From RYN-230 sp963717125 (GTDB taxonomy: Bacteria > Actinomycetota > Actinomycetes > Streptosporangiales > Streptosporangiaceae), in assembly GCA_963717125.1 (NCBI GenBank), contig CAVQVG010000015.1:496001-560000 (forward strand): a DNA stretch of 64,000 nt. Reading direction: 5' to 3'. The position numbers and the translations under genes are program-made. The notes under the pieces are model-generated. The model ran no database searches, was not told where the DNA came from, and saw only the letters and a program-made list of their open reading frames with translations. Position 1 is the stretch's first letter; the number at the start of each line of letters is the position of its first letter. This document shows positions 50,877 through 58,346 of the stretch, one piece after another.

Positions 50877-51515
50877 CTAGACCCTTCGGCGCGGCTCGGC
50901 GGTGATCACGTCGTCGCGGAAGCCCGCCGCCAGCGCGCGCAGCGCCGCGTCCAGGTACACGGTGAGGTCCGCATCGGCGTGCACCGTCCACCGGTCGAAC
51001 GCCGCCCGGCAGGCGGCCAGCGTGGCCCGGCCCACGGCCAGCGGGTAGAGCGAGTCGGCGGGCTGCCCGGCGCGCCGGGCGACGAACTCGGCCACTGCGC
51101 GCTCCCAGGCGTCGTAGTGCACCGCGGCGCTGGCCACCAGGGCCGGCACCGACCCGATGAGGGACATCCGGGCCCGCAGTTCCGGCACGTCCGCCGCCTG
51201 GTAGTGATTGGCCGCGAGCACGGCCCGGCGCACCGCCTCCAGCACCGGCAGGTCGCCGGGCAGCCCGGCGAGCAGGCCGCGGATCGTGGCCACCTCGGTG
51301 TCGAACGCCCCCCACAGCACACCGGCCTTCGAGTCGAAGTAGCGGAAGAACGCCCGCCGGCTCACCCCGGCCTCGGCCGCGATCTGGTCCACGGTGGTCT
51401 CCTCGAACCCCTGCTCGGTGAACAGCCGCAGGGCGATGAGCTCCAGTTCGCGGGCGCTGGTGCGCGGCGGCCGGCCACGGCGCGTCACGGGACCGGGCGG
51501 CACGTCGGTGGTCAT
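50877..51515 (-). CDS. mftR: Mycofactocin cluster TetR-family regulator MftR
   Basis: The 212-residue protein has a TetR HTH (ELELIALRLFTEQGFEETTVDQIAAEAGVSRRAFFRYFDSKAGVL in blocks over residues 20-65) and a helical ligand domain with PLAVGRATLAACRAAFDRW. Its place and divergence from mftA identify it as MftR. In mycobacteria MftR represses the cluster. The ATG at 51515 leaves 114 bp to mftA, which contain a 27-bp palindrome. It ends next to the MetV-like gene, so repression could also reach the folate operon (inference). Confidence 0.88.
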   Translation of the reverse strand: MTTDVPPGPVTRRGRPPRTSARELELIALRLFTEQGFEETTVDQIAAEAGVSRRAFFRYFDSKAGVLWGAFDTEVATIRGLLAGLPGDLPVLEAVRRAVLAANHYQAADVPELRARMSLIGSVPALVASAAVHYDAWERAVAEFVARRAGQPADSLYPLAVGRATLAACRAAFDRWTVHADADLTVYLDAALRALAAGFRDDVITAEPRRRV

Positions 51516-51572
51516 CGGGCGGGATCTTCCTGCCGGGTATTGCCTGGGTCCAGGCTGGTCGTTTAGCCTGCC

Positions 51573-51599
51573 GATATTCGTCACAGTGTGACGAATATC
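51573..51599. promoter_or_regulatory. 27-bp perfect palindrome, probable MftR operator
   Basis: GATATTCGTCACA, one central G and the exact complement TGTGACGAATATC form a 27-bp perfect palindrome, 57 bp from mftR and 30 bp before mftA. Length and position fit a TetR-family operator shared by both divergent promoters. Confidence 0.8.
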
Positions 51600-51629
51600 C
51601 GCGACCAGCACCAGACCCGAGGAGCTGAC

Positions 51630-51755
51630 ATGGCTGACAATCCTGCTACCGGGCTGGCCGACGAGGCCAGCGACGACGTGGTGGCCGACGACGTGGTCGC
51701 CGACGAGGTGCTGGTCGAGGAGGTCTCGATCGATGGCATGTGCGGCGTCTACTAA
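51630..51755 (+). CDS. mftA: Mycofactocin precursor peptide MftA
   Basis: The 41-residue peptide ends in the invariant core IDGMCGVY, whose C-terminal Val-Tyr pair becomes the redox cofactor mycofactocin. The acidic leader (DEASDDVVADDVVADEV and on) contains an internal repeat DVVAD. GAGGAG lies seven bases before the ATG. MftB binds the leader, MftC decarboxylates and cross-links the Val-Tyr, and MftE cuts it free. It is longer than many MftA peptides because of the leader repeat. The ATG of mftB lies inside its 3-prime end. Confidence 0.95.
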   Translation: MADNPATGLADEASDDVVADDVVADEVLVEEVSIDGMCGVY

Positions 51756-52038
51756 TAGTGCTGGGCCGTTCGACCTCGACGCGGCGTGGCGGCTGGCCCC
51801 TCAGGTCCAGCTGCGCCCGGAACGGTTCGGCGCGCTGGCCTACCACTTCGGCACCCGGCAGCTGTCGTTCCTGAAGAGCCCGGCCCTGCTGGCCGTGGTC
51901 CGCGGGCTGGCCGCGCAGCCCACCGCCCGCGCCGCCTGCCGCGCGGCCGATGTGCCCGACGCCGAGCTGCCCAGCTACCGGCGGGCGCTGGCCACGCTGG
52001 CCGCGGCGCAGATGATCTGCCGCCGGGAGCCGGCGTGA
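51733..52038 (+). CDS. mftB: Mycofactocin RiPP chaperone MftB
   Basis: The 101-residue protein is the RRE-type peptide chaperone that delivers MftA to the radical SAM enzyme. FDLDAAWRLAPQVQLRPERFGALAYHFGTRQLSFLKSPALLAVV (in blocks) is diagnostic. The only in-frame start is the ATG at 51733, 23 bases inside mftA in another frame, so synthesis of the two is coupled. Its stop overlaps the GTG of mftC. Confidence 0.92.
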   Translation: MACAASTNSAGPFDLDAAWRLAPQVQLRPERFGALAYHFGTRQLSFLKSPALLAVVRGLAAQPTARAACRAADVPDAELPSYRRALATLAAAQMICRREPA

Positions 52039-53306
52039 CCGCGGCTCCGGTGACGACCGCGCCGCTGCCCCTGGTCGAGCAGTTCAGCTACGGTCTCGAC
52101 GCGCCGATCTGCCTGACCTGGGAGCTGACCTACGCGTGCAACCTGTCCTGCGTGCACTGCCTGTCCAGCTCGGGGCGGCGCGACCCGCGGGAGCTGGGCA
52201 CCGCGGAGTGCCAGGCGGTCATCGACGAGCTGCAGCGGATGCAGGTGTTCTACGTCAACATCGGCGGTGGTGAGCCGACCGTCCGGCCGGACTTCTGGGA
52301 CCTGCTCGACTACGCGACCGGGCACGACGTCGGGGTCAAGTTCTCCACCAACGGCGTCAAGATCACTCCGGCCGTCGCCCGGCGGCTGGCGGGCAGCGAC
52401 TACGTGGACGTGCAGATCTCGCTGGACGGGGCCACCGCCGAGGTGAACGACGCGGTACGCGGGCCAGGATCGTACGCGGTGGCGTTGCGGGCCATGCGGC
52501 ACCTGGCCGGCGCCGGGTTCGCCGGCTTCAAGATCTCGGTCGTGATGACCCGGCACAACGTCGGCCAGCTCGACGAGCTGAAAGCACTGGCCGACCGGTT
52601 CGGCGCGCAACTCCGGCTCACCCGGCTACGCCCGTCCGGGCGGGGCGCGGACGTGTGGGACCAGCTGCACCTGACCGCCGGCCAGCAGCGGCAGCTCTAC
52701 GACTGGCTGGTGGCGCACGGCGACACCGTGCTCACCGGGGACTCGTTCTTCCACCTGAGCGGCTACGGCGCGGCGCTGCCCGGGCTGAACCTGTGCGGCG
52801 CCGGGCGGGTGGTGTGCCTGATCGACCCGGTCGGCGACGTGTACGCCTGCCCGTTCGCCATCCACCCGGCCTTCCTGGCCGGCAACGTGCGCGACCCGGG
52901 CGGCTTCGCCCGGGTGTGGCGGGAGTCCGAGTTGTTCGCCGGGCTGCGCCAGCCGCAGTCCGGCGGGGCGTGTGAGTCCTGCGTCGCCTACGAGGCCTGC
53001 CGCGGCGGCTGCATGGCGGCCAAGTTCTTCACCGGCTTGCCGCTGGACGGACCGGACCCGGAGTGCGTGCACGGGCACGGCGAGCGCGCGCTGGCCACGG
53101 CGGACCCCACGGCCGCGCCCCGCCCAGCCGGTGACCACTCGCACCGATCCAGCCGTGCCCCGGTCCCGCTCGAGCTCGGCCGCCGCCGGCCGGTGGGGCC
53201 GGCCTCGGCGCGGAGCGGCGAGCGGGGGGTTCCGGGGGGTCGCCCCCCCGGGCCAACACCGTGCAACCCGGACCCGCTGGCCGGGTTCGCGCCGCCGGGG
53301 CGCTGA
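52035..53306 (+). CDS. mftC: Mycofactocin radical SAM maturase MftC
   Basis: The 423-residue enzyme oxidatively decarboxylates the C-terminal Tyr of MftA and then links it to Val. The radical SAM cluster cysteines are C35, C39 and C42 in TYACNLSCVHC. The SPASM-type auxiliary cluster region has NLCGAGRVVCLIDPVGDVYACPF and CESCVAYEACRGGC. The GTG start overlaps the mftB stop. The last about 60 residues are Pro/Arg/Gly-rich and are partly encoded by the 56-bp inverted repeat, so the natural C-terminus has been extended. Confidence 0.93.
   Translation: MTAAPVTTAPLPLVEQFSYGLDAPICLTWELTYACNLSCVHCLSSSGRRDPRELGTAECQAVIDELQRMQVFYVNIGGGEPTVRPDFWDLLDYATGHDVGVKFSTNGVKITPAVARRLAGSDYVDVQISLDGATAEVNDAVRGPGSYAVALRAMRHLAGAGFAGFKISVVMTRHNVGQLDELKALADRFGAQLRLTRLRPSGRGADVWDQLHLTAGQQRQLYDWLVAHGDTVLTGDSFFHLSGYGAALPGLNLCGAGRVVCLIDPVGDVYACPFAIHPAFLAGNVRDPGGFARVWRESELFAGLRQPQSGGACESCVAYEACRGGCMAAKFFTGLPLDGPDPECVHGHGERALATADPTAAPRPAGDHSHRSSRAPVPLELGRRRPVGPASARSGERGVPGGRPPGPTPCNPDPLAGFAPPGR
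53199..53254 (+). repeat. 56-bp GC-rich repeat, copy A (end of mftC)
   Basis: It begins CCGGCCTCGGCGCGGAGCGG and ends with two G/C runs that can fold on themselves. Copy B at 53996-54051 is its reverse complement with 53 of 56 positions identical. Copy A is read in frame as part of the mftC tail. Confidence 0.9.
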
Positions 53307-54500
53307 GTGCGGCTCGCCGACCTGTCCTGGCCGGAGATCGGCCAGCGGGCCGCGGCCGGCGCCGTGCTGGCCGTGCCGATCGGGTCCACCGAGCAGCACG
53401 GCCCGCACCTGCCGCTGTCCACCGACACCGACATCGCGGTCGCGCTGTGCGACCGGCTGGCCGCGGCCCGCCCGGACGTGCTGGTCGCCCCGCCGGTCGG
53501 CTACGGGTCCAGCGGCGAGCACGCGGCCTTCCCGGGCACGCTGTCCATCGGGCAGGCCGCGCTGGAACTGCTCCTGGTGGAGCTGGTCCGGTCGGCCACG
53601 CTGACGTTCGGCCGCCTGGTGCTGGTATCCGCGCACGGCGGGAACGCCGAGCCCGCGGCCCGCGCGGCCGGCCGGCTGCGCGCCGAGTCACGGCGGGTGC
53701 TGCTGTTCCAGCCGCGCTGGGACGGCGACCCGCACGCCGGCCGGCCGGAGACCTCAATGCTGCTGCACCTCGACCCGGCCCGGGTGCGGATGGACCGGGC
53801 GGTGCCCGGGGACACCCGCCCGCTCGGCCAGACCTGGCCGGTGCTGCGCGCGGCCGGGGTACGCGCGGTCAGCGAGTCCGGCATCCTGGGCGACCCCACC
53901 GGCGCCACCGCCAAGGCCGGCCGGGCCCTGCTCGACGGCCTGGCCGCGGACCTGATCCGCCGAGTAGCCGCGTGGCACGCGCCCGTGGCAGTGCCGGCCC
54001 GGGGGGACGACCCCCCGGAACCCCCCGATTGCCGCTCCGCGCCGAGGCCGGCGGAGCCGGCCGATGAGCCGGGGTTGCGCTGGTCACCGGGGCCGGCCGG
54101 GCATCGGCGCGGTCGTGCCGGTGGACGGCGGGCTGGGCGCTGTGAACGCCGGGAAAGCCCTCCCTGCCGGGTTCGGCATCGCCCTGGATCCGGGCGGCCA
54201 GCAGCTCGACGACAGCACGTTCTTCGGTGGCTCGCCGGCCCGGGTGCTGCGGCTGACCGGGGCCGGCCAGCGCGCCCTGGCCGAGCTGCGGGCCGGCCCG
54301 GTGCGCAGCACCGCCGGGGGCACGCTGGCCCGCAGGCTGACCGACGCCGGCCTGGCCCACCCGCGGCCGCCCGAGCTGACCGCGGCGCCGGACGTGACCG
54401 TGCTGATTCCGGCCCGGGACCGCCCGGAGCTGCTGGATCGCTGCCTGACCGCGCTGGGCCGCCGCTACCCGGTCGTGGTGGTGGACGACGGCTCGCGTAA
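53307..54500 (+). CDS. mftE: Mycofactocin peptidase MftE (creatininase family), stop displaced
   Basis: The real domain is residues 1-about 230: VLAVPIGSTEQHGPHLPLSTDTDIA (metal His/Asp), GYGSSGEHAAFPGTLSIG and VLVSAHGGNAEPA are the creatininase-type metal sites. MftE trims processed MftA to release the Val-Tyr product. After RRVAAWHAPVAVPARG the frame enters the 56-bp repeat and meets no stop until 54500, 359 bp inside mftF in another frame. The extra about 165 residues are low-complexity (RRGRAGGRRAGRC) and unlikely to fold. The ATG-less start is GTG, one base after the mftC stop. Confidence 0.85.
   Translation: MRLADLSWPEIGQRAAAGAVLAVPIGSTEQHGPHLPLSTDTDIAVALCDRLAAARPDVLVAPPVGYGSSGEHAAFPGTLSIGQAALELLLVELVRSATLTFGRLVLVSAHGGNAEPAARAAGRLRAESRRVLLFQPRWDGDPHAGRPETSMLLHLDPARVRMDRAVPGDTRPLGQTWPVLRAAGVRAVSESGILGDPTGATAKAGRALLDGLAADLIRRVAAWHAPVAVPARGDDPPEPPDCRSAPRPAEPADEPGLRWSPGPAGHRRGRAGGRRAGRCERRESPPCRVRHRPGSGRPAARRQHVLRWLAGPGAAADRGRPARPGRAAGRPGAQHRRGHAGPQADRRRPGPPAAARADRGAGRDRADSGPGPPGAAGSLPDRAGPPLPGRGGGRRLA
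53996..54051 (-). repeat. 56-bp GC-rich repeat, copy B (end of mftE)
   Basis: It is the inverted partner of 53199-53254, with three mismatches. It removes the expected mftE stop and lies directly before the dehydrogenase scar and mftF. No transposase or target duplication is visible. Confidence 0.9.
54064..54141 (+). pseudogene. Scar of a short-chain dehydrogenase gene
   Basis: Allowing two compensating one-base indels in G runs, this reads MSRVALVTGAGRGIGA, the classic SDR start, joined directly to VVPVDGGLGAV, a typical SDR C-terminus. About 230 residues would be missing. Mycofactocin-coupled SDRs are common neighbours of mft genes. It remains in frame with mftF, whose start may lie at its end. 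Confidence 0.45.
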
Positions 54501-55620
54501 CCCGGCCGCGGTCGCCGACGTGGCCACCCGGCACCGGGCCACGCTGCACCGCCGCGCGGTCAACGGCGGTCCGGCCGCGGCCAGGAACACCGGCCTGGCT
54601 GACGTGACCAGCGAGTTGGTGGCGTTCTGCGATAGTGATTGTGTTCCGGAGGCGGGCTGGATCGAACGGCTCGCGGCGCACCTGGCCGATCCGGCGGTGG
54701 CCGTTGCCGCCCCCCGGATCCGGCCGGTTCCCGGCGGGCGGAGCTGGGCCGACCGGTACACGGCCGCGGGCTCCAGCCTGGACATGGGCGGCCAGGAGGG
54801 CCGGGTCGCGCCGGGCACCCGGCTGTCCTACGTGCCGACCGCCGCGCTGCTGGCCCGCCGCGCCGCGCTGCTCGCCGTCGCGGCGCCGGCCGTATTCGAC
54901 CCGGAGCTTCGCCTGGGTGAGGACGTCAACCTGGTCTGGCGGCTGCACGCGGCGGGCTGGCGGATCCGCTACGAGCCCGCGGCCGTGGTGCGCCATCACG
55001 AGCCGGCCAGCTGGCCGGGGCTGCTGGCCAGGCGGTTCCGGTACGGTACGTCCGCCGCGCCGCTGGCGCTGCGGCACCCCGGTCAGTCCGAGCCGCTGCT
55101 GCTCTACCCGTGGCCGGCGCTGACCGTGGCCGGGCTGCTGGCCCGCCGCCCGGTGCTGGCCGGCCTGGGGTTCGCCGGGTCGGTGCTGGCCATGCGGGCG
55201 GCGCTGCACCGGGCCGGGCTGCCCGACCGGGGCGTGCTGCCCGCGATGCTCCGCGCCACCCAGCAGACCTGGCTCGGCGTCGGCCGGTACGGCGGCCAGT
55301 TCGCCGCCCCGGTGCTGGCCGCCGCGCTGGCCGCGCCCGGCGGCCGCCCGGCGCGCCGCTGGGGCCGCCGCGCCGCCACCGCGTCGCTGCTGCTCGGCCC
55401 GGCCCTGACCGCCTGGTCAGAGCAGCGCCCGGACCTGGACCCGGTCCGCTTCGTGCTCGGCCACCTGGCCGACGACGTGGCCTACGGCGCCGGGGTGTGG
55501 ACCGGGGCGCTGCATGCCCGGACCACGATCCCGGTCCGCCCGGTCATCGCCTGGCACCCGCTGCGCGGCGACCTGGCCCGGCCGGGCGCGTCCGGCCCCA
55601 GCGCCGGCCCGGCGGGCTGA
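54142..55620 (+). CDS. mftF: Mycofactocin glycosyltransferase MftF
   Basis: The 492-residue family-2 glycosyltransferase adds glucose units to mycofactocin. The GT-A fold shows VTVLIPARDRPELLDRCL, VVVVDDGSRNP, the acidic metal motif AFCDSDCVPEAGWI and LRLGEDVNLVWRLHAAGW. The MftF-specific N-terminus (LPAGFGIALDPGGQQLDDSTFFGGSPARVLRL in blocks) precedes it and two membrane-associated segments follow (about 350-420). I choose the GTG at 54142 because the family starts there; an ATG at 54064 would add the SDR scar. It follows mftE and precedes mftD. Confidence 0.9.
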   Translation: MNAGKALPAGFGIALDPGGQQLDDSTFFGGSPARVLRLTGAGQRALAELRAGPVRSTAGGTLARRLTDAGLAHPRPPELTAAPDVTVLIPARDRPELLDRCLTALGRRYPVVVVDDGSRNPAAVADVATRHRATLHRRAVNGGPAAARNTGLADVTSELVAFCDSDCVPEAGWIERLAAHLADPAVAVAAPRIRPVPGGRSWADRYTAAGSSLDMGGQEGRVAPGTRLSYVPTAALLARRAALLAVAAPAVFDPELRLGEDVNLVWRLHAAGWRIRYEPAAVVRHHEPASWPGLLARRFRYGTSAAPLALRHPGQSEPLLLYPWPALTVAGLLARRPVLAGLGFAGSVLAMRAALHRAGLPDRGVLPAMLRATQQTWLGVGRYGGQFAAPVLAAALAAPGGRPARRWGRRAATASLLLGPALTAWSEQRPDLDPVRFVLGHLADDVAYGAGVWTGALHARTTIPVRPVIAWHPLRGDLARPGASGPSAGPAG

Positions 55621-55623
55621 GCG

Positions 55624-56823
55624 ATGGCCGGCACCTGGTTCGAGACGGTGGCCGAGGCGGAGCGCCGGGCCCGGAAACGGCTGCCCCCGTCCGTCTACCG
55701 CGCGCTGCTCGCGGGCGCCGAGAAAGGGCTGACGCTGGCCGACAACGTGGCCGCGTTCGACGAACTGGGGTTCGCCCCGCACGTGGCCGGGCTGTCCGCA
55801 CGGCGCGACATGGCCACCACCGTCATGGGCCAGCCGGTCGCGCTGCCGGTGCTCATCTCGCCGACCGGGGTGCAGGCCGTGCACCCGGACGGCGAAGTGG
55901 CGGTGGCCCGGGCGGCCGCGGCCCGGGGCACCGCGCTGGGGCTGAGCTCGTTCGCCAGCAAGCCGCTGGCCGAGGTCGTCGCGGCCAACCCGCGAACGTT
56001 CTTCCAGCTGTACTGGATCGGCGGCCGGGACCAGGTGGCGGGACGCGTCGAGCACGCCCGCGCGGCCGGCGCGGCCGGGCTGATCCTCACCCTGGACTGG
56101 TCGTTCGCGCACCGGCGGGACTGGGGCAGCCCGCACATCCCAGAGCAGATGAGCGTGGCCGAGCTGGTCCGGCTGGCGCCGGAGGGCCTGCGCCGGCCCC
56201 GGTGGCTGCTCGGCTACGCGCGGACCGGGCGGCTGCCCGCGCTGACCGTGCCCAACATGGCCGCGCCCGGCCAGGCCGCCCCGGCGTTCTTCGGCGCGTA
56301 CGCGGACTGGATGCGGTCGCCGCTGCCGGGCTGGGACGACATCGCCTGGCTGGCCGCGCAGTGGGGTGGCCCCATCATGCTCAAGGGGGTGAGCCGGGTG
56401 GACGACGCCCGGCGGGCGGTCGATGCCGGGCTGACCGCCATCTCGGTGTCCAACCACGGTGGCAACAACCTGGACGGGACCCCCGCGACCATCCGGCTGC
56501 TGCCGGACATCGCCGCCGCCGTGGGCAGCCAGGTCGAGGTGCTGCTCGACGGCGGCGTCCGGCGCGGCGGTGACGTGGTCAAGGCGCTCGCGCTGGGTGC
56601 CCGCGCGGTCATGATCGGCCGGGCCTACCTGTGGGGGCTGGCCGCGGCCGGCCAGGCTGGCGTGGAGAACGTGCTGGACATCATGCGCGGCGGCATCGAT
56701 TCGGCCCTGCTCGCGCTGGGCCAGTCCAGCATCGCCGGGCTGAATCCCAGCGATCTGCTGGTGCCGCCGGGATTCACCCGGTCGGCCAGCCCGGCCCGGG
56801 AAGGTCCCGGGCCGGACCGTTAG
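55624..56823 (+). CDS. mftD: Mycofactocin FMN dehydrogenase MftD
   Basis: The 399-residue protein is an L-lactate-dehydrogenase-like FMN enzyme. MftD deaminates the released 3-amino-5-[(4-hydroxyphenyl)methyl]-4,4-dimethyl-pyrrolidinone to the redox-active ketone. FMN motifs are LISPTGVQAVHPDGEVAVARAA, GLSSFASKPL, MLKGVSRVDDARRAVDAG, ISVSNHGGNNLDG (catalytic His) and LLDGGVRRGGDVVKALALGA. It begins three bases after mftF and is the last gene of the cluster, whereas D usually precedes E. Confidence 0.93.
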   Translation: MAGTWFETVAEAERRARKRLPPSVYRALLAGAEKGLTLADNVAAFDELGFAPHVAGLSARRDMATTVMGQPVALPVLISPTGVQAVHPDGEVAVARAAAARGTALGLSSFASKPLAEVVAANPRTFFQLYWIGGRDQVAGRVEHARAAGAAGLILTLDWSFAHRRDWGSPHIPEQMSVAELVRLAPEGLRRPRWLLGYARTGRLPALTVPNMAAPGQAAPAFFGAYADWMRSPLPGWDDIAWLAAQWGGPIMLKGVSRVDDARRAVDAGLTAISVSNHGGNNLDGTPATIRLLPDIAAAVGSQVEVLLDGGVRRGGDVVKALALGARAVMIGRAYLWGLAAAGQAGVENVLDIMRGGIDSALLALGQSSIAGLNPSDLLVPPGFTRSASPAREGPGPDR

Positions 56824-56837
56824 GGGTTACTGACCGG

Positions 56838-57686
56838 CTAGGAGCTGCGCTCCCAGGTGACGCTGAACCCGTTGCCGCCGCTGTTCAAGCCCCCAGGCTG
56901 GGCCTTGACCCGGTTCGCGGAGTCGATCATGGTGATCTCGTCGTCGGTGTACGACGAGATGACCCCGGCGCCCGAGCTGCCGGTGACGGTCGCGGCCGAC
57001 GCGGTCCAGGTGCTGAAGTGGGACAGCGGGTAGACGCCGGCCGAGCCGCTGGGCGCTTCCGCGATCCACTCGGCGCTGGAGTTGGCGCAGCCGGAGCACG
57101 TCTGGGTGGTGCTGAAGCTGTCCGCGGTGTGGGTGGAGTCGGTCACCTTCAAGGTGTAGCTCGTACCGCTCCGGACCACCGAGGCGCTGATGTGGTCACC
57201 GGCCGCCAGCGTCGAGCCGACGACCTGGATGTCGTTGGTGGGATACATCTCCCACCAGGTGTACTGGTAGGCGGTTCCCAGGTAGCACTCGATCAGCGTG
57301 CCGTCCTGCTCCACGCTGCTGCTGCTGTATCCGTCGATGCCCACCCAGAAGGCGGCGAGCGACGTCGTGCCGGTGCAGCTGGCCGAGGGTTCGGTCCAGT
57401 TGGCCGTGACCTTGCTGAACGTGCTGCTCGTGTCGGCGTAGCCGGACCAGTTCGTGCTGGACACCTGGGACAGGCCCTTGATGCGGGCCGAATGCCCGGC
57501 TACCCGCTGGTTAGCGGAGTGCTGGCCGACCGAGAGGTTGTGCAGCAGGGCCCGGGCGTTCGCGGCCGCCTGGGCGCTCGGGGTCGCGGCGGCGCTGGCG
57601 CCTGCGGCAGAGCCGAAGGTCAGCAGCATGCCCGCCGCGGGCAGGCAGGCCAGTAAAACCAGGTTCAGCAGACGAGGACGGCGCAT
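56838..57686 (-). CDS. Secreted G1-family glutamic endopeptidase (eqolisin-like)
   Basis: The 282-residue protein has a signal peptide (RRPRLLNLVLLACLPAAGML, cleavage near ASAAA). The mature domain is an all-beta G1 fold with STNWSGYAD, AAFWVGIDGYSS, WWEMYPTN and the catalytic Glu region SSAEWIAEAPSG. G1 peptidases act at acid pH with a Gln/Glu dyad. A CSGC pair may form a disulfide. About 60 residues between the signal peptide and the domain form a propeptide. It converges with mftD, 14 bp apart, and is monocistronic. Confidence 0.85.
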   Translation of the reverse strand: MRRPRLLNLVLLACLPAAGMLLTFGSAAGASAAATPSAQAAANARALLHNLSVGQHSANQRVAGHSARIKGLSQVSSTNWSGYADTSSTFSKVTANWTEPSASCTGTTSLAAFWVGIDGYSSSSVEQDGTLIECYLGTAYQYTWWEMYPTNDIQVVGSTLAAGDHISASVVRSGTSYTLKVTDSTHTADSFSTTQTCSGCANSSAEWIAEAPSGSAGVYPLSHFSTWTASAATVTGSSGAGVISSYTDDEITMIDSANRVKAQPGGLNSGGNGFSVTWERSS

Positions 57687-57791
57687 AAGAGGGTTGCCTC
57701 TCCCTTGGTGCGGCCGGGGGTAGCCGCGCGTGCGCCAATCGTAAATTCTTATAACGTGGCTATCAATATGGCGTCCAACTGCGCGCGGGGG

Positions 57792-58346
57792 TCAGTCGCA
57801 CTGGTCCGGCCCAGCCGTCCCGTCGTCCTGGTCCGCCCCAGCCGTCCCGTCGTCCTGGTCCAGCCCAGCCGTCCCGTCGTCGGGCGGGTTGTCGATGATC
57901 GGCACCGGGTCGAGGCCGATCTTCTCCGCGATCCGGGTCAGCAGCACGTCCTGGGCGGCTAGGTGACCCTGCACGTGCGCGACCTCATGCAGCGTCGCGC
58001 TCGCGTCGTGGAACGTCGCTTCGGCGCGCTTGTCCGCGGCGGCGGCCTGCACGTTCTGCCCGACCATGATCACGCTGAGCAGGACCAACTGGAGGAAGGT
58101 CTGCGCCACCCAGGAGACCACCGCCGCCGTGCCGGTGCGGATCGCGTCGGGCAAGCTGATCAAGTCGAACAGGGCGAACGCGTAGGCGCACCACATGCTG
58201 CCGACCACCTGGGTGACCAGCAGCGCCACCTTGGTGTTGAACCGGTTGACGGCCGTGCCCCGGGGCAGCAGGTCGGCCACCTTGACCGGCCTGTCGGCCC
58301 GCCGGGAAGCGATCCGTGGGTGGCGTATGTGCTGGTATATGGCCAT
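57792..58346 (-). CDS. DUF1003-like two-helix membrane protein with repeated tail
   Basis: The 184-residue protein has an N-terminal basic region (RHPRIASRRADRPVKVADLL), two membrane helices (about residues 40-62 and 73-98) separated by a short loop, then a helical soluble part (QAAAADKRAEATFHDASATLHEVAHVQGHL). The helix pair followed by MVGQNVQ resembles DUF1003-type proteins, where a hairpin of helices ends in MSQNRQ. The last 30 residues are three copies of DDGTAGxDQ. The ATG has AGGAAC upstream. Function unknown. Confidence 0.65.
   Translation of the reverse strand: MAIYQHIRHPRIASRRADRPVKVADLLPRGTAVNRFNTKVALLVTQVVGSMWCAYAFALFDLISLPDAIRTGTAAVVSWVAQTFLQLVLLSVIMVGQNVQAAAADKRAEATFHDASATLHEVAHVQGHLAAQDVLLTRIAEKIGLDPVPIIDNPPDDGTAGLDQDDGTAGADQDDGTAGPDQCD
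57801..57881. repeat. Three 27-bp tandem repeats encoding DDGTAGxDQ
   Basis: CTGGTCC(G/A)(G/C)C followed by CCAGCCGTCCCGTCGTC occurs three times at 57801, 57828 and 57855. Each encodes nine residues on the minus strand with one variable position (Leu, Ala, Pro). The protein's stop follows after two more codons. Confidence 0.9.

Noticed and set aside
53199..54051. Insertion sequence around mftE
   Set aside because: The inverted repeats flank only a mft gene. There is no transposase and no target-site duplication.
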